From Desertivirga brevis (lineage in GTDB: Bacteria > Bacteroidota > Bacteroidia > Sphingobacteriales > Sphingobacteriaceae), in contig NZ_JAFEWF010000009.1 in the NCBI RefSeq assembly GCF_017355835.1, positions 124,001 to 188,000 of the forward strand: a DNA stretch of 64,000 bases. Direction: 5' to 3'. Of the stretch, positions 24,443 through 32,762 are shown piece after piece (the first letter of the stretch is position 1; each line of letters begins with the position of its first letter). A program made the translations under genes and the position numbers. The notes beneath the pieces were generated by a model. It saw only the letters and a list, made by a program, of their open reading frames with translations, was not told where the DNA came from and searched no databases.

Positions 24443-25534
24443 ATGTCGTCAACGGTTTTTGAAGAAAGTTCTGTATTTTTTCAGCTTAGCAAATGTTCTC
24501 ACCAAAGCGTAGTGTTTTGTAGTGATGAAGATACCGGTCTAAAAGCTATTATAGCAATTCATGATACCACTTTAGGTCCGGCATTTGGAGGAACCAGAAT
24601 GTGGGCCTACCGTTCTGAGACCGAAGCGTTGAAAGATGTTCTAAGACTTTCGCGCACTATGACATATAAGGCGGCAATCAGTGGATTAAATTTAGGTGGA
24701 GGTCAGGCAGTGATCATTGGCGATAACCGGGCAGGAAAGAGCGAAGCCCTGATGCGTCGATATGGCCGCTTCATAAAAAACCTCAACGGCTCTTTCATTA
24801 CAGCAGAAGATTTAGGAACAGACACCAAAGACATGGAGTACATCCGTGTGGAAACGTCTTACGTTGCTGGTTTACCCGAGTCGCTTGGTGGAAGCGGGGA
24901 TCCGACTCCGGTAGCTGCTAAAGGTGTATTATTAGGGATTAAAGCGTGTGTTAAAGAAGTATTTGGCACAGATTCGCTCGCTGGTCGTTCTGTGGCAGTG
25001 CAGGGGATCGGACATGTGGGGGAGAACCTCGTTCGCCTACTTAGGGACGAAAACGTGCAGGTATTTGTGAGCGATATTAATGAGGACAGATTAAGGCAGG
25101 TAGCAAAAAAGTACGGTGCTACTCCGGTTTCTAATAATAACATACTCGATCTGGAGTTTGATGTTTTTGCTCCATGTGCATTGGGAGGCATTATTAATAC
25201 AGACACTATTCAGAAGATGAAATGTGCTATCATAGCAGGTTCAGCCAATAATCAATTAGCGGATGAAGATTTGCACGGGCAAATGCTCCTTGAGAAGGGT
25301 ATTCTTTATGCTCCTGACTACTTAATCAATGCAGGAGGGATGATCAACTGTTATTCTGAACTCCAGTCGGCTTACAGTCGCAAAAGAACTATGCAGCTGG
25401 CCGAAAATATTTATGCTGCGACCCGCTCCGTGTTGAAAAAGTCCAGAGAGGAAAATATTTCTACAAGTAGAGCGGCAGCAATTATCGCCGAGAAGAGAAT
25501 AGCAGACATTAAAAAAATCAAGGGATCTTACTAG
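24443..25534 (+). CDS. Glu/Leu/Phe/Val dehydrogenase family protein (leucine-dehydrogenase-like)
   Basis: A 363-residue member of the amino-acid dehydrogenase family that oxidatively deaminates branched-chain amino acids. Numbering from the ATG at 24443: substrate domain with GPAFGGTRMW (45-54), RTMTYKAA (Lys76 equals the substrate Lys of leucine dehydrogenase), then GLNLGGGQAVI (81-91) where the family has GGGK: the catalytic Lys is Gln88. TAEDLGTDTKDM and GGSGDPTP follow. The NAD domain has VQGIGHVGENLVRLL and FVSDIN, then APCALGGIIN, AGSANNQL and YAPDYLINAGG. The missing general-base Lys makes normal dehydrogenase activity doubtful; otherwise the sequence is intact. Its promoter is clearly recognisable upstream. 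Confidence 0.88.
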   Translation: MSSTVFEESSVFFQLSKCSHQSVVFCSDEDTGLKAIIAIHDTTLGPAFGGTRMWAYRSETEALKDVLRLSRTMTYKAAISGLNLGGGQAVIIGDNRAGKSEALMRRYGRFIKNLNGSFITAEDLGTDTKDMEYIRVETSYVAGLPESLGGSGDPTPVAAKGVLLGIKACVKEVFGTDSLAGRSVAVQGIGHVGENLVRLLRDENVQVFVSDINEDRLRQVAKKYGATPVSNNNILDLEFDVFAPCALGGIINTDTIQKMKCAIIAGSANNQLADEDLHGQMLLEKGILYAPDYLINAGGMINCYSELQSAYSRKRTMQLAENIYAATRSVLKKSREENISTSRAAAIIAEKRIADIKKIKGSY

Positions 25535-25652
25535 AGTTAGGGTTAATACGATATTAAGAACTTGCACGAAGTAGAGGTGAGTAAGGTGCATGAATGTTTT
25601 AAGCAGGTTTTTTAGAGGTAAATAGATATAAATAATAAAATCGTTCTTATAA

Positions 25653-26600
25653 ATGTTAAATAGAAGGCAGTTAAGGGTAAAGGTTCTACAAGCTTTGTAT
25701 GCGTATAACCTATCGGAGGATAAACAGGTAAAGGCTTTTGAGAAGAAGTTACTGGGCAGCGTTGATGATGTGTATGAAATATATATCTGGCTTCTGGCTT
25801 TACTACAGGATACTGCCGAATACGTGTTGATCGATGCGGATGAGAGAAAGAACCGCTATCTTCCCTCAGAGGAAGATTTAAATGTGAATACCAAACTTCA
25901 CTCGAATAAGTTCCTTGTTGCGTTGCGGGAGAATTCAGAGTATCAACGCGAAGTGAAAAAGTACGGAGCTTCCTGGAGCTTCGATCCGGAAGTTTCAAAG
26001 ACTATCTATAATATTCTCCGCGATAAGCCTGAGTATGAAGCTTACCTCAACTCAGAGGACGATTCCATCAGAGCGGAAAAGGAGATCATCAAATTCATCT
26101 ACAAGAAAATTATAAAGGTTACGCCATCCGTGGATCAGGTTTTTGAAGACAAATTCATCAACTGGCCGGTAGACAAAGAAGTATTAGACGCAATGGTGGC
26201 TAAAACCTTCAGTAACTTTCAAAGTGAAATGCCAAATGAAAATAAATTGGCAAAAATAAGCCCCGATTGGGCAGAAGATCGCGATTTCGTCGTTAACCTG
26301 TTTAGTAAAGTGATTGCTTATGATGAAGAATTCCAGGGTTACATCACTGAAAAAACAAAGAATTGGGAAGCTGATCGTATTGCGCTGATAGACATATTAC
26401 TAATGAAGATGGCGCTTACGGAGCTGGTACATTTTCCTTCCATTCCAGTAAAGGTTACGATGAATGAATACATCGAAATTGCAAAGGAATTCAGTACTCC
26501 TAAAAGTAATTCCTTCATAAATGGTATTTTAGACAAAATTCTGGCCGAGCTGAAAACTGCGGGAAAGGTCAGGAAATCAGGACGAGGATTAATTGAATAA
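25653..26600 (+). CDS. nusB: Transcription antitermination factor NusB (long Bacteroidota form)
   Basis: A 315-residue NusB; E. coli NusB has 139. The start LNRRQLRVKVLQALYAY is the conserved first helix with the RNA-binding Arg-rich face. The C-terminal part (from about residue 215, DRDFVVNLFSKVI ... NWEADRIALIDILLMKMALTELVHFPSIPVKVTMNEYIEIAKEFSTPKSNSFINGILDKI) carries the rest of the fold, and a long helical stretch lies between the two, as is usual in this phylum. It acts with NusE/S10 on boxA RNA in rRNA transcription. First gene of a run with DUF1573 and yajC; the next start codon is 6 bases after its stop. Confidence 0.94.
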   Translation: MLNRRQLRVKVLQALYAYNLSEDKQVKAFEKKLLGSVDDVYEIYIWLLALLQDTAEYVLIDADERKNRYLPSEEDLNVNTKLHSNKFLVALRENSEYQREVKKYGASWSFDPEVSKTIYNILRDKPEYEAYLNSEDDSIRAEKEIIKFIYKKIIKVTPSVDQVFEDKFINWPVDKEVLDAMVAKTFSNFQSEMPNENKLAKISPDWAEDRDFVVNLFSKVIAYDEEFQGYITEKTKNWEADRIALIDILLMKMALTELVHFPSIPVKVTMNEYIEIAKEFSTPKSNSFINGILDKILAELKTAGKVRKSGRGLIE

Positions 26601-26606
26601 CAATAT

Positions 26607-27050
26607 ATGAGAAACTTTATTTTAACTGCTACTATAGCAGTTTCTGTTTTTCTGGGATCATGTAATAATAACAAAAAAGCGGTTAAGGAAACCGATAGTA
26701 CCAGTAATGCGGCTACGGAAAATCCGGAAAATGCCCCGGTTATTAAGTTTGAAAAAAACAACTACGATTTCGGTAAAGTTGCTGAAGGTGAAAAGGTGAC
26801 CTACGAGTTTAAATTTGAAAACACCGGGAAGAGCCCCCTGATCATCTCCAATGCAACTGCAAGCTGTGGTTGTACTATTCCTGAATTCCCTCACGCGCCC
26901 ATTCCTCCAGACGGGACTGGTGTGATAAAAGTAATATTTAACAGTTCTGGCAGATCGGGAATGCAAAATAAAGTGATAACAGTAACTTCTAATGCTGTAC
27001 CATCAGCAACAGAGGTATACCTTGTAGGAGAGGTAGAAGCAAAAAAGTAA
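26607..27050 (+). CDS. DUF1573 lipoprotein
   Basis: A 147-residue lipoprotein (lipobox LGSC at residues 16-19, then an Asn/Lys-rich linker). The mature part is one DUF1573 Ig-like domain: YDFGKVAEGEKVTYEFKFENTGKSPL, the conserved ASCGCT, and VIFNSSGRSGMQNKVITVTSN. The role of DUF1573 is not established; it is very common in Bacteroidota, and a second copy is at 40344. It sits between nusB and yajC with gaps of 6 and 18 bases, so all three are probably one transcript. Confidence 0.9.
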   Translation: MRNFILTATIAVSVFLGSCNNNKKAVKETDSTSNAATENPENAPVIKFEKNNYDFGKVAEGEKVTYEFKFENTGKSPLIISNATASCGCTIPEFPHAPIPPDGTGVIKVIFNSSGRSGMQNKVITVTSNAVPSATEVYLVGEVEAKK

Positions 27051-27068
27051 AACGATATAAAAAAAATT

Positions 27069-27383
27069 ATGACAGCAAGTATTTTATTACAAGCAGGAGG
27101 CGGCTTGATGCAAATGATTCCGATGGTGCTAATTATCGTCGTGTTCTATTTCTTCATGATCCGTCCACAAATGAATAAGCAAAAAGAACAGAAGAAATTT
27201 GTTGAAGCTCTTAAAAAGGGCGATAAAGTAGTAACAACGGCTGGTATTCATGGAAGAATTGTGGATCTTAACGATAACACTATTGTTTTAGAAGTAGAAA
27301 GCGGTACCAAAATCCGGTTCGATAAGGCTGCAGTATCCCTTGAGTCTTCTAAGGCTCTTAATCCTCCTGCTGCTAAAGCATAA
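27069..27383 (+). CDS. yajC: Preprotein translocase accessory subunit YajC
   Basis: A 104-residue protein with one N-terminal membrane helix (MIPMVLIIVVFYFFMI) followed by the diagnostic RPQMNKQKEQKKF and the small beta-domain GDKVVTTAGIHGRIVDLNDNTIVLEVESGTKIRF. YajC associates with SecDF at the inner membrane. secDF is not adjacent. It ends the nusB operon; an inverted repeat of 10-12 bp follows at 27402. Confidence 0.95.
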   Translation: MTASILLQAGGGLMQMIPMVLIIVVFYFFMIRPQMNKQKEQKKFVEALKKGDKVVTTAGIHGRIVDLNDNTIVLEVESGTKIRFDKAAVSLESSKALNPPAAKA

Positions 27384-27401
27384 AAGAAGTTTTTTACTGT
27401 T

Positions 27402-27435
27402 AAATGCCATGCATTTGCATGGCATTTGATTTTAA
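27402..27435 (+). terminator. Probable terminator after yajC
   Basis: AAATGCCATGCA (27402-27413) pairs with TGCATGGCATTT (27416-27427); a short GATTTTAAATT follows. The T-tract is weak. Confidence 0.55.
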
Positions 27436-27453
27436 ATTCCCATAAGCCTAATG

Positions 27454-27461
27454 TAAATTTG
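27454..27461 (+). promoter_or_regulatory. Candidate -7 box of the ybbR-coaE operon
   Basis: TAAATTTG, exact TAnnTTTG match, ends 5 bases before the ATG. A TTTG 25 bases upstream is further away than usual. Confidence 0.4.
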
Positions 27462-27466
27462 ATCAT

Positions 27467-28408
27467 ATGCCGGTATTCAGACTAAGCAGGATTGAGCGAC
27501 GGAGATTAACTGTCTTTTTTACAAGCATGCTAATCGCTATTTTCTGCTGGTTGTTTTTTACCCTTTCGAACCGGTATACTTATCCGCTTCATGTTAGGCT
27601 CAATTATATCGATCCTCCCTTTCATAAGGCTTTTCGGTCACTGAATGATGATAGTATCTCTATTAATATAGAAGGCTCCGGCTGGCAATTATTGTTCTCC
27701 CAACTGAAATCAGATTCTACTATTATCAATGTAAGTTTAAAAGCTCTAAACCAAAATCAATTTGTACTTCTGTCAGACCAGTCAAAACGTATTAATTCTC
27801 AATTAACTAACGGGCAGTATTTTGTGTCAGCTTCACCGGATACACTGTTCTTTGACTTCGCAAGACGGGTGACAAAGAAAGTTCCTGTTAAATTGCTTTA
27901 TCGCCTTTCTTTTGACCAAGGGTTTGGAATGGCAGGACCTTTAACATTCTCGCCTGATTCTGTTATCGTTTCGGGAGCGGCTGAAGATCTAAAATCAATT
28001 GATTCCTGGGAGACAGAGATATTTGCGATGGAGCTCGTCAATAACAGCATTGTTAGCAAGGTTAATGTGAAAAAGCCGGCAGCGAATATTGATGTAATTC
28101 CTCAACAGGTAAAGGTTAGGGTGCCTGTGGATGCATTTACCGAGAAAGTTCTTGAAATTCCCGTTAAGGTGTTGAACAACCAGAATGAGGAAGTACGGCT
28201 CTTACCAGAGAAGGTGAAGGTAACACTCCTGACTAGCTTAAAGGGATATCGCTCTCTCGAACGCGATTCTTTTTTGGCTGTTGCCGATTTGGAAGGCTGG
28301 CAAAAGTATCGATATCCTCAGTTGCCAGTTGTATTTAAGAAGCTTCCCGCTTTTACGAAGTTGGTAAAAGTGGAGCCTCAGGTAGTGGATTTTATTATAC
28401 AGAAATAG
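27467..28408 (+). CDS. YbbR-domain membrane-anchored protein (CdaR-like)
   Basis: A 313-residue protein with one N-terminal membrane helix (LTVFFTSMLIAIFCWLFFTLSN) and an extracytoplasmic part composed of YbbR-like beta-repeats, e.g. VPVKLLYRLSFDQGFGMAGPLTFSPDSVIVSGAAEDLKSI has the SPxxVxVxG pattern, repeated as IPVKVLNNQNEEVRLLPEKVKVTLL. In Firmicutes CdaR regulates the diadenylate cyclase CdaA; no cyclase gene is adjacent here, so that role cannot be carried over. The stop codon is immediately followed by the coaE ATG, a coupling seen widely in Bacteroidota. Confidence 0.82.
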   Translation: MPVFRLSRIERRRLTVFFTSMLIAIFCWLFFTLSNRYTYPLHVRLNYIDPPFHKAFRSLNDDSISINIEGSGWQLLFSQLKSDSTIINVSLKALNQNQFVLLSDQSKRINSQLTNGQYFVSASPDTLFFDFARRVTKKVPVKLLYRLSFDQGFGMAGPLTFSPDSVIVSGAAEDLKSIDSWETEIFAMELVNNSIVSKVNVKKPAANIDVIPQQVKVRVPVDAFTEKVLEIPVKVLNNQNEEVRLLPEKVKVTLLTSLKGYRSLERDSFLAVADLEGWQKYRYPQLPVVFKKLPAFTKLVKVEPQVVDFIIQK

Positions 28409-29005
28409 ATGCTTAAGATTGGAATTACTGGAGGTATAGGAAGCGGTAAAACGACTGTTTGCAAAGTGTTTGAGCTATTAGGTGTTCCAGTGTTTTATGC
28501 GGATACTGTTGCAAAGTCCGTAATGCAGAATGATCCTATCCTGATTCAGGCAGTAAAGGAGGCTTTCGGCGATGAAACATATTCTGAATCCGGTCAGTTA
28601 AACCGCGCGTACCTCGCATCAAAAGTATTTGCAGACGAGGCCGAACTAGGCAAATTAAACTCAATCGTTCATCCTGCAGTTTTCAGAGCTTTTGACCAAT
28701 GGTCCTTGGATCAGCAGAACCTGCCTTTTGTAGTTAAAGAAGCTGCTTTGTTATACGAAAGCAATTCCTATAAAGATTGCAAGTATACTATTCTGGTAAC
28801 CTCTCCTTTGCACTTAAAGCTTAAAAGAGTGATTAGCCGTGATAAAACCTCAGAGGAGGAAATAAGGAAGCGGATGGCAAGGCAATGGAGCGATGAGGAG
28901 AAAGAAAGACTTGCAGACTTTGTGTTAAATAACAACGAGGAACATTTTCTGTTACCTGAAATTATCAAACTATACAATCGCTTTCTTGAGGAAAGTATCA
29001 AATGA
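28409..29005 (+). CDS. coaE: Dephospho-CoA kinase
   Basis: Phosphorylates dephospho-CoA at the ribose 3'-OH in the last step of CoA synthesis. A 198-residue P-loop kinase: Walker A GITGGIGSGKTTVC (residues 5-18), FYADTVAKSVM, HPAVFRAF, VVKEAALLYES, the lid segment RVISRDKTSEEEIRKRMARQ and the final adenine-loop LNNNEE. It directly abuts the YbbR gene and overlaps the next gene by 4 bases (ATGA), so translation of the three is coupled. Confidence 0.97.
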   Translation: MLKIGITGGIGSGKTTVCKVFELLGVPVFYADTVAKSVMQNDPILIQAVKEAFGDETYSESGQLNRAYLASKVFADEAELGKLNSIVHPAVFRAFDQWSLDQQNLPFVVKEAALLYESNSYKDCKYTILVTSPLHLKLKRVISRDKTSEEEIRKRMARQWSDEEKERLADFVLNNNEEHFLLPEIIKLYNRFLEESIK

Positions 29006-29943
29006 TAATACCTGATTTCTTAGTATTTACAGATAATGGGCTGTTTTGTAAGCCCGGCAACTTCTATTTAGATCCTTCACAACCCGTTGACCATGCTGTT
29101 ATTTCTCATGCACACGGTGATCATGCATGTAGTGGTAATAATAACGTTTACTGCACTCCCGCAACTGCTGCCATTATGCAGCTTCGCTTGAAGAAAAATG
29201 CAGGGCGAAATATCTGCACCTATTCCTATCATCAGTCTTTCTTAATAAAAGGAATCAGGATTACTTTTTTTCCAGCAGGTCATATACTAGGCTCGGCTCT
29301 GATTTTAATGGAGTATCAGGATACGAAATACCTTTATACCGGCGATTTTAAATTACAAAACGATCCTACTTGTGAACCGCTTGAACTCGTAGAGGCAGAT
29401 GTATTCGTTACAGAAACTACTTTTGCGAACCCCGATATAAAACACCCCGATATTGATACTGAAATGCATAAACTGAATGCATCGGATCATAACATATTGT
29501 TAGGTGCTTATGCACTAGGGAAAGCTCAACGATTAATACATCTCCTTAATACATACTGTCCGAACAAAACTATTTTCCTTCATCATTCCATGTTAGGAAT
29601 AACAAAGATCTACGAAGACTTTTCTTTTTCCCCGGGCATCTACCAGCCTTACAACAGAAAATTGATGAAATTACCGGAAAAAGGATTTGTTTATATTGTG
29701 CCACCAGTTACATTTGAAAGCTATTTCAGAGCGAAGGGTGTACTTCGGGTCTTTGCTTCTGGTTGGAAGAGATTGCAGGCAAAGAACGATTTAGAACTTT
29801 ATGTTTCTGACCATGCCGACTGGGATGATATACTAAAAAGCCTGGATTTCGTTAAACCTAAGGAGATATGGACGCTTCACGGGAACGGAACATTTCTGAA
29901 GGATCATTTTCAAGGAAAGCTACCTGTGAAAATATTGAATTGA
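29002..29943 (+). CDS. MBL-fold exonuclease-like hydrolase
   Basis: A 313-residue metallo-beta-lactamase fold protein of the beta-CASP/mRNA 3'-processing and ligase-associated exonuclease type. Metal-binding motifs: SHAHGDHACSG (residues 36-46), AGHILGSALI, LYTGDFKL and VTETTFA; a later SDHADWDDIL and the ending VKPKEIWTLHGNGTFLKD follow. This order fits the nuclease group rather than glyoxalases or lactamases. The ATP-dependent DNA ligase and helicase that accompany the ligase-associated exonuclease elsewhere are not adjacent, so the physiological substrate is uncertain. It overlaps coaE by 4 bases and is followed directly by DUF5522 and a MarR regulator. Confidence 0.8.
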   Translation: MIIPDFLVFTDNGLFCKPGNFYLDPSQPVDHAVISHAHGDHACSGNNNVYCTPATAAIMQLRLKKNAGRNICTYSYHQSFLIKGIRITFFPAGHILGSALILMEYQDTKYLYTGDFKLQNDPTCEPLELVEADVFVTETTFANPDIKHPDIDTEMHKLNASDHNILLGAYALGKAQRLIHLLNTYCPNKTIFLHHSMLGITKIYEDFSFSPGIYQPYNRKLMKLPEKGFVYIVPPVTFESYFRAKGVLRVFASGWKRLQAKNDLELYVSDHADWDDILKSLDFVKPKEIWTLHGNGTFLKDHFQGKLPVKILN

Positions 29944-29944
29944 A

Positions 29945-30130
29945 GTGAAGGAGGGTGAAGACTATTACTTGAATGATAGCGGTCTGCTTGTTTTTACCGC
30001 CACCTATCATTTAAAAAGAGGATATTGCTGCAAGAGTGGATGCTTGCACTGTCCATGGAAAAAAGCGCTGAAAACAAAAGAACAACCATTAAATAATAAC
30101 AGTATCACACCTAAAATACATGGATCTTGA
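29945..30130 (+). CDS. DUF5522 small cysteine-rich protein
   Basis: A 61-residue protein starting at GTG one base after the upstream stop. DYYLNDSGLLVFTATYHLKRGYCC leads into KSGCLHCPW; the four cysteines in GYCCKSGC..CP look like a metal or Fe-S binding site. This pattern is DUF5522, a family of unknown function. Its last 11 bases overlap the start of the MarR gene in another frame. Confidence 0.85.
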   Translation: MKEGEDYYLNDSGLLVFTATYHLKRGYCCKSGCLHCPWKKALKTKEQPLNNNSITPKIHGS

Positions 30131-30566
30131 GAAGGAAATTCAATCGAAGTTTGAAAGCGATTATCAAAAAGTAGTTGTTAACCTGGTTTATACTTACAAC
30201 TGGATAACTTCTATTCTAAAAGAGAGATTAGATGACCATCAAATTACGTTACAGCAGTTCAATATTCTTCGTATCCTCCGCGGTCAATATCCTAAACCGG
30301 CAACCATCAATCTTCTTAAAGAACGCATGTTGGACAAAATGTCTGATGCCTCTCGCATTGTCGACCGCCTGGTTCAAAAAGGACTGGTTACTCGTTCTGT
30401 TAATCAGAAAGATCGCCGCGCAGTTGATATTATTATCTCCGAAAAAGGCCTGGAGATTCTCAAAAAGTTGGATCCGGTGATCACCCCTGACGATGTTCTT
30501 AGAACAAATCTTTCAGAAGAGGAGGTATTAAAACTTAACCAGCTCCTCGATAAAATGAGAGGCTAA
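30120..30566 (+). CDS. MarR-family transcriptional regulator
   Basis: A 148-residue winged-helix protein. ITLQQFNILRILRGQYPKPATINLLKERMLDKMSDASRIVDRL forms the helix-turn-helix, VQKGLVTRSVNQKDRRAVDIIISEKG is the wing with the conserved DRR. The ligand and targets are unknown. It overlaps the DUF5522 gene by 11 bases and its 3' end overlaps a convergent ZIP-transporter gene by 4 bases. No palindromic operator could be recognised at its own operon promoter. Confidence 0.92.
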   Translation: MDLEKEIQSKFESDYQKVVVNLVYTYNWITSILKERLDDHQITLQQFNILRILRGQYPKPATINLLKERMLDKMSDASRIVDRLVQKGLVTRSVNQKDRRAVDIIISEKGLEILKKLDPVITPDDVLRTNLSEEEVLKLNQLLDKMRG

Positions 30567-31276
30567 TGAAGCAAGTAGTTGATTAGAGCTATGGCCACGC
30601 CGCTAAGAACTGCTACAAGCTTCTTATTATTATAATGGTGATCTACACTTGATTCAAACAAAATCGTGGTAGAAATATGTAGAAAGATACCTATTACAAC
30701 ACCCATGATCCTATCAAAGTACTGCTCAATATTCCCAACCGAACCGTTACTTAGAGCATTACTGAGAAGATAACCTGCTGGAGACATTAGGGAAAAAAGA
30801 ACCAACAAGTAAATTATCTTCGTCTTATTTATATGATTCTGTAGCAATACGCTACCCAAAGCAAACGCCGCGGGAATATGATGTAAGGCAATTCCAAATA
30901 AAAGTTCATTCTGATAACCCTTAGCTAATGGCATGCCTTCCAAAAAAGCATGAAGGCATAGAGAAATCATAATGCCAAAAGGAAAGGCGTGGTGATCGTG
31001 ACTATGCTTATGAATGTGCCCGTGTTCGATACCCTCCGAAAATTGCTCGAGCAGGATCTGAAAAAGAAATCCCCCAAGTACAAAGAGCCCGATCTGGTGG
31101 CTTGAATTCTGATATACTTCCGGAATTAAGTGAAGTATTGTGATTGCAAAAAGATAGGCACCACTAAAAGACAGGATTAATTTTAAAGAAGAAGCATTGC
31201 TTTTTTTGAAGTAGAAGATAGAGATACCTCCGAAAAAGCAGCTTGCAAAAAGAATTATTAAAGGCCAGAATTCCAT
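30563..31276 (-). CDS. ZIP-family metal transporter
   Basis: A 237-residue protein with about seven to eight membrane helices. A His-rich cytoplasmic loop (HGHIHKHSHDHH, residues 84-95) precedes LCLHAFLEGMPLAKG, the fourth helix with metal ligands His and Glu; GIALHHIPAAFALG is the fifth helix with the second binding His. Moves zinc or another divalent cation into the cytoplasm. Its start overlaps the end of the PAP2 gene by 19 bases, and the three genes methyltransferase-PAP2-ZIP form an overlapping run on the minus strand. Confidence 0.92.
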   Translation of the reverse strand: MEFWPLIILFASCFFGGISIFYFKKSNASSLKLILSFSGAYLFAITILHLIPEVYQNSSHQIGLFVLGGFLFQILLEQFSEGIEHGHIHKHSHDHHAFPFGIMISLCLHAFLEGMPLAKGYQNELLFGIALHHIPAAFALGSVLLQNHINKTKIIYLLVLFSLMSPAGYLLSNALSNGSVGNIEQYFDRIMGVVIGIFLHISTTILFESSVDHHYNNKKLVAVLSGVAIALINYLLH

Positions 31277-31839
31277 TTTTTCTCAGATAGAAGGGTAAGA
31301 AAACCAGTTCCTGTAAGATAGCCGATAATACAACCTAACAGAGCTCCGGCAATAACATCAATGGGGAAATGTACACCAACATAGACCTGAGCAAAACAAA
31401 TACTAAAGGCCCACAAGAAAGTTAACAGCCATATCCACCTCCATCTTTTTGCAAATACCATCGAAAGGAACATTGCAATGGCAAAGTGATTACTCGCATG
31501 CGAGGATGGAAAACTGAATCCCGCACCGCATGCTACTCTTGAGGTTATTTCTTCTTTAAAACCAACTTCGTTGCACGGTCTTAATCGTTGAAATGACGGT
31601 TTGATAATAGATGCGCTTATAAAATCAGCAAGAGCAAAAGTAAGAAGAAGGAAAAGGATACAAATTGCCCCGTTTTTTTTATAATTTCTAATAAGGAATA
31701 TGATAAGAAATACATACACTGGAGTCCAGAAATAGCGATTTCTTAACATGGGCATAAGCCAGTCAAAGAAGGCGTTTGATAGCCCGCTGTTTACCGCCGT
31801 AAAAACCTGGTGGTCAAATTGAATAATTTGTTCAAACAT
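31258..31839 (-). CDS. PAP2-family membrane phosphatase
   Basis: A 193-residue membrane protein with the acid phosphatase signature in three parts: KPSFQRLRP (residues about 77-85), FPSSHASNH and SICFAQVYVGVHFPIDV. The first two motifs are complete. In the third the usual Arg before x5-His is Gln (AQVYVGVH), a variant I believe is common in this phylum. Likely dephosphorylates undecaprenyl pyrophosphate or phosphatidate on the periplasmic side; the substrate is not determined by the sequence. Overlaps both neighbours (8 bases with the methyltransferase, 19 with ZIP). Confidence 0.9.
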   Translation of the reverse strand: MFEQIIQFDHQVFTAVNSGLSNAFFDWLMPMLRNRYFWTPVYVFLIIFLIRNYKKNGAICILFLLLTFALADFISASIIKPSFQRLRPCNEVGFKEEITSRVACGAGFSFPSSHASNHFAIAMFLSMVFAKRWRWIWLLTFLWAFSICFAQVYVGVHFPIDVIAGALLGCIIGYLTGTGFLTLLSEKKWNSGL

Positions 31840-32569
31840 TGGCTTTTCTACAAATAAATATTAGACGATCTGATTTAATCGGATCATAACTATTAAGATG
31901 ATAATTTCCAAAGGTTTGCTCGATAGTAAAGCCGCTCAAACGAAACATTTTCTCGAAATCCGCCAGCGTAAATGCTTTAACTTCTTCCTTAAAATGATAG
32001 TCCTTGCCTCTATGCTCGAACCCAATCGTTTTGATTATTTTTCCGTCATTTACTTTTTTTGACAAGTGAAAGTCTATCCCCTCTATGTGTTTCACTTCCT
32101 GTCTTGCAAGGTTTTTTATGATCTTTTCAGTATTAAAATAGTCAAGAACAAGCACTCCATCATGCTTAAGCGACTTACGAAAAGACCTTAACGCATTTAC
32201 ATGATCCCTTTCACTTTCGAAATAGCCGAAACTGGTGAACATGTTAAGCGCTATATCAAAGTAATTGATAAAAAGCAAATGCCTCATGTCATGCTGGAAG
32301 AAGTGTAACTTCTCGTTTTCAAACTGTTTGGCAAATTTAATATTGCTGTAAGAGAGATCTATTCCAGTTACATCATACCCTTTTCTGCTAAGGTATACTG
32401 AATGTCTGCCCCGGCCACATGCCACATCAAGTATTTTCGAACCGTCTACAGGCTTTAGTAAAGCACAAAGGCTATCGATAAAAAGCTCGGCTTCTTCGTC
32501 ATTTCTTTGATGATATAAAATATGGTAATAGGGAGAGCTGAACCAGTTTTGATACCATTTAATGGGCAT
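31832..32569 (-). CDS. Class I SAM-dependent methyltransferase
   Basis: A 245-residue cytoplasmic protein of the methyltransferase domain 25 type. Motif I KILDVACGRGRHSVYLSRKGYDVTGIDLS (residues about 44-72) binds SAM; FDIALNMFTSFGYF is motif II/post-II and GVLVLDYFN is motif III. The C-terminal LRLSGF.IEQTFGNY segment is typical of this group. The acceptor is unknown. First gene of a three-gene overlapping run with PAP2 and ZIP. Confidence 0.9.
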   Translation of the reverse strand: MPIKWYQNWFSSPYYHILYHQRNDEEAELFIDSLCALLKPVDGSKILDVACGRGRHSVYLSRKGYDVTGIDLSYSNIKFAKQFENEKLHFFQHDMRHLLFINYFDIALNMFTSFGYFESERDHVNALRSFRKSLKHDGVLVLDYFNTEKIIKNLARQEVKHIEGIDFHLSKKVNDGKIIKTIGFEHRGKDYHFKEEVKAFTLADFEKMFRLSGFTIEQTFGNYHLNSYDPIKSDRLIFICRKANV

Positions 32570-32712
32570 AAGGATATATATAAGGGTACAAACTTAGATA
32601 AAATTTTGCCTTTAAATTTTACCTGCTTTGTAAAAAAATGTCCAAAGACATATAATTCTAAAGGTAATAGTACCTCTTTTTTATGTTTCCCTGGGCTTTT
32701 AAACCGTCGAGG

Positions 32713-32743
32713 TTGGGGCCTATATCTTTTATTCTTATTTTTG
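32713..32743 (+). promoter_or_regulatory. Promoter of glmM
   Basis: TTG (32713-32715), 20 bases, TATTTTTG (32736-32743), an exact -7 match. The GTG start codon follows 19 bases later. Confidence 0.65.
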
Positions 32744-32762
32744 AACACTCAAAATCATTCAC

